Below, piece by piece: positions 22,981 through 32,099 of a stretch of 49,318 nt of DNA. The translations under genes and the position numbers were made by a program. Each line of letters starts with the position of its first letter. Position 1 is the stretch's first letter. The notes under the pieces were generated by a model. That model ran no database searches and was not told the DNA's origin. It was given only the letters and a program-made list of their open reading frames with translations. This DNA comes from Folioceros fuciformis (lineage: Eukaryota > Anthocerotophyta > Anthocerotopsida > Anthocerotales), in NCBI GenBank assembly GCA_049999805.1, contig JBNGIO010006396.1:347691-397008 (forward strand), written 5' to 3'.

Positions 22981-23290
22981 GGAGTGCAAAATCAGAGCTA
23001 GGAGTGCACAATCAGAGCTAAGGGTGCACAATCAGAGCTAGGAGTGCACAATCAGAGCTAGGGGTGCACAATCAGAGCTAGGGGTGCACAATCAGAGCTA
23101 GGAGTGCAGAGGCAAAGCTGAGAATGTACAAACAAAGTTGGGAGTGCACAAACAGAGATGGGAGCGGGTAGACAGAACTGGGACACGCGCCCAACTCGGT
23201 CTGTGCGCGCACAGTCAGAACTGGAGGGCGCGCACATGCAGAACTGGGGGCGCACCCAGACAGAGCTGGGGGCCATAGACAGAACTGGGC
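22981..23290. repeat. 20-bp minisatellite
   Basis: Six near-identical 20-base units (GGAGTGCACAATCAGAGCTA) run from 22981 to 23100. Diverging units continue to about 23290. The equivalent part of the partner block (about 12040-12150) has only a few degenerate units, so the array expanded after the duplication. Confidence 0.88.
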
Positions 23291-23472
23291 CTACTCAGGC
23301 CGAACTGGTCGTGAATACACAGAGGAGGTGGGTTACAAATAGATGGAGACACATATGAGGGCTATTTATAAACTGACATGGACAAAGCTGAAGCGATCAA
23401 GAAACTGTCATGGACAGAGCTAAGGCAATCGACAAACTGGAAATTTTGAATTGTGGGAATCCAGCGACTCAC

Positions 23473-24851
23473 CGGAAGAAGGAACGACGCAGGCATGCTC
23501 AACACTAGGCTCTGGAGGATGAACAATGCCAGCTTGCGTTTCCTCCTGGCTCAGTTCACGAGGTCGCTTTGAAGGCTTCGGGGCCCCAGTATGCTCAGAT
23601 TCAGGAGCCCTCAATTGTACCAGGGCCAAACTTCCGCGTTTCTTGCCACGAGAGACATCCCCTTGCATTTCCTGATGCGATTCCACCAGTCGACTCATTC
23701 CCGCCTGGCCAGGTTCACAATTATCCCTCGTTTCCAGATCCTCAACAGCCTGTAATTTCACATCCCGGCCACTTCGATTTGCCATGCCATCTGTATTTGT
23801 ACACACCCGAGATTATAGGCATCGGACAACTTTAGAAGCAATCACAAGAATGCCCGCAATTTGTGAATCTAAGGAATGGAATCGACTTACCAGGGGAAGC
23901 AGCTTGACACGCAGGTTGAGAAGTAGATCCCGGACCACACATGCCTGCCATAGACCTCATATCCACGAGCCCAGGGTCTAGAGACTGTGGCAGGGCCAAG
24001 AGAGCGGATTCATGGCCACAGGAAGCATTCACCTTCATTTCTTCGTTCAGGACGGGGCTCGGCTCAGGGTCGCTCACCTCCACATATTGCTGAGCAGCCT
24101 GCTCATTCCCGCCGCCTGAGCCACTTCCCTCTCCCATGGTCTCCAAGCTCACCTGCGTAAGCATATCGTGGGGCTTTGGCCAAAGCTCGAGGATTTTCCT
24201 ATAGAGCTTGTTCAGCTTCTCTTCCATTTTGGTCAAGCCCATGTACGTCTGAGACAGTGTGGGACAGCATTCAAACTCGGGCTTGTCCTCTTGTGCGTCC
24301 TCATGTCCTGCCAAAGCAAGAGTAAGCTGAGGTGGGGCCTCGTGCTCCACCTGGACATCCAACGCCGGCACATCCAGAGCATTCTGGGCCGCAACCCCTC
24401 CTTCCCCTTGCCTGGGATTAGACGTAGAAGGAGCAGCCGTCCGCAGAGAGTGTTCTGGTATCTTGGGAATGGCCCATCTCCCCTTGAACTGGGCCTCGTA
24501 GGCGAAGGTTACCCAGTCCACAGGGAAACCTCTCCATGCGGCAACAGCGCCTTTGGCAAAGGCGATGCCCGAATGGGCCCAATCGGCGCCTCTGTAAGGA
24601 TAAACCTTTTCTACCAGGTTTTTCAGAAATGCCGTCTTTATTGTCCGAGCGTGTGTGAGGCGGATGACTTTCGCGCCATCCCAGACGAACTCTTCCATCA
24701 CGTCCTGGTCGCTCACAATTCGATCCCAGCCACGGTGGTCTCTTGGACTAAGGCCCTGATTGCTCAGGCCCAGGCTGAAGAAGTAGTCCCTTTCAAGCAC
24801 AGGACCCCTCCTCTTAGGGTTACCTCCAGCCACTGCCATCGCCATCGCCAT
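23473..24851 (-). CDS. Family-2 (GLS/MQVD) protein F, 3' end unresolved
   Basis: Duplicate of the gene at 11978-13672. Exon 1 (24851-23891) and exon 2 (23790-23473) join in phase 1, giving 426 residues up to the last donor (TCCG|GTGAGT). The candidate terminal-exon acceptor of the partner is mutated here (CAG to CAT), so the 3' end is open and the feature is given only to that donor. The family block is intact (DYFFSLGLSNQGLSPR, QDVMEEFVWDGA, KVYPYRGADW, AKGAVAAWRG, VDWVTFAYEAQFKGRW). The two MQVD modules are slightly eroded (EEMKVNAS and QEMQGDVS). Both frames are otherwise uninterrupted, which suggests recent or continuing selection. A (GCCATC)n-type run at the start codon gives MAMAMA. Function unknown. 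Confidence 0.58.
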
Positions 24852-25098
24852 CGTCTGCTGCTCCTGCTCCTGCTGTTGCGTTGCTCTCGCCGATGCCGCG
24901 ACGCGCCTCGCCTCGCCTCGTCCCGCTTAGCGCAGTTAAAGCTTCCAACGAAAGAGTCGTGTGCGTTCAGTTAGCGCAAAAAGGGAATGAAGGGAAAGGT
25001 CAAGTTGCAAAAAACACAATTAACCTCTTTTTATACAGAAACGGGGTTGGGGTTCCACTGTACCGAGGTGGAGACCGGGCGAACGGACAGTTCCGGCC

Positions 25099-25246
25099 CA
25101 TGCATTTTGTAGCCAGGAATCGGATTGCTTGGCCATACCACAGTCCATAGATTCCAGGTTGCAGGATATCGAGCCCTTGGAGAGCTACATACATGTACAG
25201 CCTCAGCATACTCGTCCGGAACCTGCGCGCAAAGGGGCTTCTCGTG
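25099..25246 (+). pseudogene. Orphan MQVD-module exon, open
   Basis: On + this reads HAFCSQESDCLAIPQS through VQPQHTRPEPARKGASR and ends at a donor-like CGTG|GTGAGA. It corresponds to the decayed copy at 13872-14016 but has no stop. The second module cysteine is replaced by Arg (EPAR for EPAC). No upstream exon with the family block is seen on +, so it is probably a relic; being part of an unseen + strand transcript cannot be excluded. Confidence 0.5.
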
Positions 25247-25734
25247 GTGAGACGATATAATTCCTTTCGCATGAATTCAGACTCTTCAGAGTGTTCGTGT
25301 TCATGTACTCTGCTCCTGGAGTGCACGAGATGTGCAGTGTGCCTTACTTCTACCCCACAATCCAGATATGCAGAAGCATCAACTGGTCTCAACCGAATGC
25401 TGAAGCTCGGCAATTGAGCTCGACCACTGACCTCATTCAGAGTAGAAGCGATCTTGTGATGTGGAGTGTGACTTCTCGGGTGAGCTGGCCAATCAGAATT
25501 TTCTCTACAGCTGCAGGAGAGCTTGCTGCCCCGTGGTCGTGCACGTACATCAGGGCCGTCACCATGCTGGGTCAATTGGCATCTCCCCAAGAAGGTGTTC
25601 GTGATGATGTTGTGCTGGACAAACGTGGACAAGGGGAGTTTCGGTAAGATGACCCTGGAGGAGGAGGGAACAATCGGGACTGCAGGGAGTGAAGCTGCAG
25701 ATGGAGGCCGGGCCAAGGCTGCAGGGAGAAGCGG

Positions 25735-25965
25735 AGAAAATACAACCAGGGAAGGGGGGCATAAGGATACTGGCGGAGGGGACGGCCTATCGTCTGTAGG
25801 GGAGGGACACGGGATCGAGTGACAGGACATGTAGGAGAGTACATAGGGGCTGGGCCGGGAGAGGGGCAAGAAGGGCCTTCCTCCAGTTAAACATCAGCAG
25901 GGCATTGACAACATTGACGAAAGAGACCAGAGAGTCTGTCCACTGCTGCAATCATTGTTCATCTA
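25735..25965. repeat. Direct repeat R1 (partner 26594-26860)
   Basis: Shares ordered segments with 26594-26860: AAGGATACTG or AGGATACTG, GGAGGGGACGGCCTAT, GTGACAGGA-ATGTAGGA and AAGGAGGGCCTTCCT-like sequence. Together with the broken family-1 fragment that follows each time, it marks a tandem duplication of the 3' flank of the gene at 27.3-30.1 kb. Confidence 0.65.
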
Positions 25966-26229
25966 CCAATTACACCCCAGGGCCTGCAGAAGGAAGCAAG
26001 CGGCAAGAGTCTATATAGAAATCATGAGTTCCCTCCGGAGTAGGAGATGTACATAACCCATTCAATATCAGAACTCTCCAGTTAAGCCCTATACCAAGAT
26101 GGGACCTATCCTTTGGGTGATCCATATTTGCAAATCGTCGCAGCTCTGCCTCCACAGCTGCCTCCGCTCACTCCGTGGTGAATTGAAGTGATTTAAAGTA
26201 AAAGCTGATGATGCTTATGACCCATGAAG

Positions 26230-26530
26230 TGTATTTGTGCAGGACGGGGAGTTACAAAGTCTCTTGGCAGAAACTTGATGGACTTGCCCACTAGAGCTTT
26301 TTTCTTGGAGAGCCCCGTCCCTCCCTGCTCCAGCACTAGCTCGAACCATGACCACAAGCGGTTTCACAGCTGTTGCTTCGGTCTGCAGCCCAGTAGCCAT
26401 CAGCGCTGCATAATGGGGACGTCATATGTTATCCTTAAAACAGCACATAGACACGGGCAGTGTCCACGTCTTTGCAATAGGCCCTCTGCTGGGAGTTGGT
26501 GTCTCCAGAATCGAATCTGGGAAGCGAATG
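26230..26530 (-). pseudogene. Fragment of a WELRYWR-family gene (copy D)
   Basis: Reading minus, this aligns with 27574-27840 of gene C. It retains FWRHQLPAE (C has YWRHQLPAE), KDVDT in another frame, GLQTEATAVK (C has GLQSEAAAVK) and VRASAGAG. A frameshift follows the PAE codons, about 30 extra bases lie near 26415-26450, and there is a premature end. No upstream exons are present: the fragment is truncated at about 26530, just before repeat R2. Confidence 0.75.
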
Positions 26531-26593
26531 CTTTGGAGCTTAGATAAGCAAGGAGCTGGTTGATCAACTGGCAGTTGTACTTCCAGTCCGGAG

Positions 26594-26860
26594 GAAGTAC
26601 AGCCGGGGTAGGGGGACAGGAGGATACTGCGGGTGGTGAGGAGGGGACGGCCTATTGGATGGATGTGGAGGACGGACATAGACCAGGCAGGAAGGGGCTC
26701 CAGTGACAGGAAATGTAGGAAAGTGCATAGGCACTGGGAATGGAGAGGGTCAAGGAGGGCCTTCCTTCAGCAATGAACTTCAGCAGGGAGTTGACACCTT
26801 GACGAAGGGGGCCACAGCTTCTGTTCACGCTGGAAGCAGTCATCTGCGGATGACACCCTC
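26594..26860. repeat. Direct repeat R2 (partner 25735-25965)
   Basis: Second copy of the flank repeat, lying between the broken fragment D and the intact gene C. The spacing is consistent with tandem duplication followed by indels. Confidence 0.65.
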
Positions 26861-26985
26861 GAAGAAGAAGGAGGTGACAGAGTCTCCTTAAGTGTTTCAA
26901 TCACGTCCCCCGGCTGATGTATTGACACCCTTGAAGACGGAGGGCACAGAATCTGTTCAGTGCTTGAATCAGCGTGCCTGATCTG
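26792..26985. repeat. Three ~65-bp tandem units
   Basis: Units starting at about 26793, 26852 and 26923 each open with GACACC(C)TTGAAGA-like sequence, continue with GGAGG-CACAG and end in TTGAATCA-like sequence. They are imperfect and of unequal length (about 60-71 bases). Confidence 0.6.
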
Positions 26986-27343
26986 GGAAATGCTCCCTGG
27001 ATAGAAGTGATTCTGCACTTCACAGATTGGAAACTTTTTATGTATAGCTTATTCAGTCTGGAGAAACCACATCTTTGAGGAAAAAGGGTGCTTTTGAGGC
27101 GTACGAGTCTGTGTGTTGGGTAGGAGGAGAGCCAAGGAAACCTTATCTAGTCACCTTGGCACCACTAGATCTAATTACAGCGACCGTAGACAGCTTAGTA
27201 GCAGTTGGGTCGGTATGAATTAATAACTCATCAAAATGGAACTCTATTCGTCCGTCCTCCGATGTCACATAGCTCGCAGCTCGGTAGGATAGAAGTCTGA
27301 TTTTTATCAAAAACGAACTACTTGGTGCTTGTCGGACGTAAGT

Positions 27344-30135
27344 TCACTGTACACAAACCTCGGTTGAGGAGAGACTGAGGCTTCGAAGCTGGTCATTACC
27401 CAGCAGCACGACATGGTGGCGATCACAATAACTGTAGTGGATCACATCCCCTTCGCACCTGCAAGGTCACTAGCATCAATCAATATTTCATAAAGAAAAG
27501 ACCAGAAACAACAGAGATGCAGATGGGAGATTTGCATACATTGCGCGAGATCTGGAAGGTGGAGGAAATGGAGTTACCAAGCCATGCTGTCTCTTAGCAG
27601 GAACTTGATGGACTTGCCCACGAGAGCTGTTCCCTTCAGAGCCCTATCAGTCTCTGCTCCAGCACTGGCTCGAACGACGTCGAAAAGCTGCTTCACTGCT
27701 GCTGCTTCGGACTGCAGCCCAGCAGCCATGAGCGCTGTGTATCCTTCCAGCACACCAGCAGTGTCCACATCTTTGTAATAGGACTCTGCTGGGAGTTGGT
27801 GTCTCCAATATCGAAGCTCCCAGGCATCAACCAGCTCCCTGGCAACGTGCACCTTGCAAGCCTGCACTGCTTCCTTGAATGCCCGGATGTAGATCTCCAT
27901 GCTGCTCCTCAGGTCCGTCCTCTGGACTTGGTGGGCAGGAAAGTCCTCTTCAGCAAATGCAGATATAAGGCTTGTTGTCTCTTCAGTCAAGTCAGGATTG
28001 GCAACCTTAGCATTCCGCGCCTGCCATGATGGGTGCTGTAACAACACTTTGACCCTCTGCTCCAGAATCTTGCTGAACTCAGATGAGTACATGGTAAAGA
28101 TCTCCTGGAATGCATCGTTTTCCAGGCTTTCTGCGTCCTGCCAGGAGCTCAGGTTGAAATCCGATGGTGAAGTGCACTGGATTAGGAGGGGAGGGGTGCA
28201 CTTGGCATCCACTTCAGATTTGATGCATTTCATCCTCTCTCGAACAACCTTTGTTACCTTCGCTGCAAGGGACGGCAGAGACGTTGTTTTCCTCCTCATG
28301 TAGTTCGTGAGCCGTAGAGCTTCCATCTGCCCAATGGTATCCACTGAAACTCCTGGCACTTTCTGGTTCTGGTTCTTCACGGCTGCTTCATAACTGGCCT
28401 TTGCTGCATCATAGCCAGCCTGCGATCCATCTGCCGGTAGTGGGTACTTCCTCGGACGCCCTCGTCCCCGTTTGACAGGCAGGACTGATAGTTGAATGCT
28501 TCCATTTCCTGTTGCCTCCTTTCCTTGAACCATATCTGAAGAGACCTTCTGAGGAATCATCAACAACAAAGAAGTCAGTATTCCCCATCGTGGTCATCTA
28601 CAGCCATGCTCAACACCGTGTACAATATCATTGCATCGACATGTGCTCACTCAACTCACCGTAGGCAACGGAACCACAGATTGTGGAGCGCCAGGCATAG
28701 GATCTGGAGAAACAATCGTCGAGACTGCCCCGCCACCGGCCTTTGCAAGATCAACCTTCAATGGATATTTCCTTGGCCGCCCTCGTCCCCGTTTCACAGG
28801 CAGGGCTGGATCAGGTGCCTGTGCGCTTGCAGCAAGCCCTGTTGCCACAGTTTGGTTAACCGGGCTCTCTGGTGCATTTGCAGCCACCTGCCAGCACAAA
28901 AGATCACGTCCCTGCCTCAGACGACAAACTTGATAGAGGAAATGTTCACCATCATCAAGTACTTCCACACCTTAGGAAAGGAATCCGGTGTTGGGCAAGA
29001 AATGACATCTCTTGCGGGAACACCAGAAGATGATGTGCCATCAGTGCTCATTCGAACCTCCCCTGATTCTGGAGTAAAAGGAACTGCAACAGGAGAGAAG
29101 CCTCCTTCAAGGGGAAACGCAGTGGTGTTGGACATCGAGTCCTCAGGCCCTGTCGTCATAGTCCTGCTCGCAATAGGTGTCAAGGCTTGCGTCAAGCTAC
29201 TATCTGCTTCTTCAACCGCACCCCACTCCACCAGATGAACCATTGTTTCAGGGTTGGGTTTCAAGGCACTGTCAGAAGTGGTTCTCAAGCCGGGTCTGCA
29301 GCAGGACAATGGTTTGGCATCTGAAACAGGATAATCCTCATCAGCCGAGTCATCGGAGCTGAGGACTATAGGCTCCGGGATTGGTCCCACGGTGGCAGAG
29401 TTAGTGCCAAACTTTCGCCTCTTGCCACCTTCAGACCCAGAATGACCAGTATCCCGCCTGGACGACCGCCATTCTTCGAAACTCACATGCTCAGACTTGG
29501 AACTAAATCCAGAATACCAGTTCCCGACAGATATAGGCAAGATCATGTCATATGGTTCATCATTCTCGAAGGGCTCCGTCTTCACAGAGGCCCCAAAACC
29601 CTCCCAAGCCCCGTGCTCTGGCAGGCTTCCTGCAAGCACAGGAAGTGCACATCGGGACAGGTCACTTTGTTCCACATCAAGTCCTTCGGGAAGGCCTTCT
29701 GTCCCCTGGGAGGATGTGATGGATATGGTTCCTGCCGTAAGCGATCGGGACGTGGCGTCATTCCTGCACTTCGATTGCACAGCTAGCCAAGCATGGCAAT
29801 CCAGAATCAAGCAACTCACCAGAATTGGTCAAGGTCGCCCGCAGGCTGGACACACACTGATGAGCCTGGGCTAGGCGTTGCTGACAATTCGTCAGCTCCT
29901 CGTTCTCTCGTTTCTTCTCGCCCATACGCTGTAGCAGCTGTCCCGCAAAGGTCTCATGGGCTTGAGCTCGCCTGTCCTTCTCCATCATCACCACTCGGTG
30001 AGCTTGTGCTAGCAACTCCACTTGCTCTGATATGCTCTTCATTTCTGCTTCATTTTCCCTCTTCTTCCTCTCCAGCTCTTCGGACATTTGCAGCAGAGAA
30101 GACGCCGCCTTCACCTGCGCCTCTGACATCCCCAT
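27344..30135 (-). CDS. WELRYWR-family protein C: coiled coil, two AT-hooks, Cys/His tail
   Basis: Unrecognised family, paralog of the gene at 7291-10481. Five exons (30135-29820, 29731-28971, 28887-28660, 28548-27578, 27458-27344) give 796 residues with phases 1,0,0,2. Exon 1 is a coiled coil starting MGMSEAQ with EKKRENEE. Exon 2 is acidic and Ser-rich (VLSSDDSADEDYP) with a GGKRRKFG patch. Exons 3 and 4 each carry the same AT-hook context, LPVKRGRGRPRKYPL, near 388-402 and 458-472: a duplicated exon. The core has DFNLSSWQDAE and FQEIFTMYSSEF near 565-595 and ARELVDAWELRYWR near 671-684. Exon 4 seems to end in TGG-TAA, but GTAACT is a donor, and exon 5 supplies W-CEGDVIHYSYCDRHHVV. AT-hooks bind the minor groove of AT-rich DNA, so a chromatin or regulatory role is plausible but unproven. 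Confidence 0.65.
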
Positions 30136-32099
30136 CTCCTCGACTAATCCTAGCCACAAATCTCGCAAGGCCTTCCTGAACAAGCACTCAACAAGTGTCC
30201 TACCACCGGATCTGCTGCTCGGCTTCGGCCCCTCTTTCAGGAACCAATCCCAGCTCTACCGCCCCCAAAATCTACCATGGTGTCACATCCTTCCATCACC
30301 AGATCTCCCCCTGCTGAGCACGAAAAAGGGGCTGCGGCGATCTGGTTGAGCTCCGTAAGGACTCCTGCCACCGCACAGCCCAACTGACGCACGACTAAGC
30401 GCTCCACTGCCGAAATCGGAGACTGTACTTCTTTCCGAGGCGTTATAGGCCTGGGGCGTGAATAACAGACTTTGCAACGTGCCGTGCATGAAAGCCTGGC
30501 AATATTGTCCGTGCTGGATGAGCCCACCTGATCAGATACGTGAAGGCGATCAAGTGTCTCCCACACCCAACAACCTTTTCCCTTTGATGAGAGTCAAAGA
30601 GACGTAACGACATCGGGACATAGAGGTCTTGGTGCAAGCAAGCGGTTCTGCACATCGAGCTGGAGCTAACACAGTCTTCCTCATGCCGACAGCATTCGAC
30701 GGATGCCAAGCCTCGATGGGCAGGTTCAACATCCCCATCTTGAAGCGTGTGAGGCACACAATCTGCAGCTCCCCACAGGTGCGACGGTGTCATGGTGGAG
30801 GCAGAATCGGGCACCACACCCCACCAAGTGGAGATGCTGGCAGCCTCGCGAGGTTGTGGCTTCCCGGCCCCCGAGGCGGATTCAAGCACATGGGCACACT
30901 TGCCTCGGAATGAGGGTGCCAAGCATGAGCCCCCCAGCTGACATGCCGTGCTGACCCATGTTTCCAAACTTTCCAGATTCCGGAATTCCAGATTCCAGCG
31001 GCTCGCAGGGACATTTGTGTGGCCGCGTGATGGCATCTTATCAGCTCCTCACAACCATGTGGCTATGGCGGTTCTACATCCTGTGGTACAACCTGATAGG
31101 ATACCCCGGTTGCCCGCCTGCCAAGCCGCCAATCCTGGCCGCGTATGTATCGAGACACAGCTGATACACAGACCATGCGTGCCTTTCCTTTCACTTTTGC
31201 CTTTGCCTGTGCTCGATCAGAGTTTACATCGTGCTTGTGCCGGAATGAGGAGGAAACGCAAGAGACAAACGAGCACTTCCAACCGGCATGTTCTGTCCTA
31301 AGAGTTGTTATCCACGACAGTTCATGGCCCAGGAATACCGTCACCTTCGGAGTATCATCCACTCATGGGTCATCTTCAAATTCAGCTGCTAAGGCAGTTC
31401 CATCCCATGCTTCATTCACGCTGCGTGTCTTGAGACTCGTGTGTTCACCCTGCTGACAGATTTGAAGCAAGTCAGCCTATTCCTGGAAGTTTAAGCCCGC
31501 CTCTCTCTCTGCTTGCTTTATCTTCAAACCTTGTCCTGCTTCCGAGGCTCAAGATATGCACACCTCTTTTCTAACGAGCTTGGCTCCGAACGGGCCTACT
31601 TCATCCCATATTGGATCGTGAAATTTCGCTGCCCCGCACAGCCGCGGTGGGCGAACGTCTGGGTGCCACCCCTCACATCCCAACGCAAGAGCGGAGAGCT
31701 GCGTCGTGAATTTTTCATCGCGTAGTTTCTTGTGACTGGGAACCGGTGGTGGGCTGTGTAGTCCTCCCATTGTTTGTGCTGCTTCGGATTTGCTGGTTCT
31801 TGACGAGGCTGTGTGTGGGGAGCGCACGCGTTGTGTGGTGGGTGTCCGGCGGTGGAGCTTGGACAGAGCTCAGACCAGGTAGTGAGGATTGGGCTCGGGA
31901 GGGTGTGTGTGCTCCTGTAGGCGGAGCTGGGATGTGGATTGCGCAGGATTTGGAGGGATTTTGGATTGCGTGTTAGGTCTGTGGAAGGTTTGTGGTCGAA
32001 GTGGAAGAGGGGATTTTCAGGTTGGGGAGATTTGGGGCATGAGGTAGCTAGAGACGGGTCTGGTTCTTGTTTTGTTTGGCCAGAAATTGCAACGACGAG
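30136..32099. other. Divergent intergenic region
   Basis: This is a shared upstream region between a minus-strand gene and the + strand CH/LysM gene. Frames such as 30443-31036 (minus, 197 codons) show no domain, biased composition or splice logic. The last 500 bases (G-rich, from about 31.7 kb) are probably the promoter and 5' UTR of the next gene. No repeat of note. Confidence 0.45.

Larger units (their letters stand above)
22700..25580. repeat. Segmental duplication block 2 (partner 11.75-14.48 kb)
   Basis: Direct-orientation copy of the block around gene E. Homology starts in the 3' flank (shared CTTCCTCCATA and ATCTGTCAGTCTA-type segments), continues through the whole gene and its first intron, and ends in the shared CTACAGCTGCAGGAGAGCTTGC segment near 25.51 kb and slightly beyond. 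The main differences are the 20-bp minisatellite expansion and loss of the insertion seen near 14.2 kb in the other copy. Confidence 0.8.

Noticed and set aside
22981-23290. Regular 20-bp repeats considered as a CRISPR-like array
   Set aside because: The units are contiguous with no spacers, the genome is eukaryotic, and the array is a minisatellite within a duplicated block.
11978-24851. Family 2 as a DNA transposon or retroelement gene
   Set aside because: No DDE, RT, integrase or helicase motif, no terminal inverted repeats at the block edges, and multi-exon structure with typical introns; it cannot be excluded for a non-autonomous element.
30443-31036. 197-codon minus-strand frame upstream of gene C
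   Set aside because: No domain, Cys/Trp/His-rich random composition, overlapping frames on both strands, and no consistent splice link to the gene C start.
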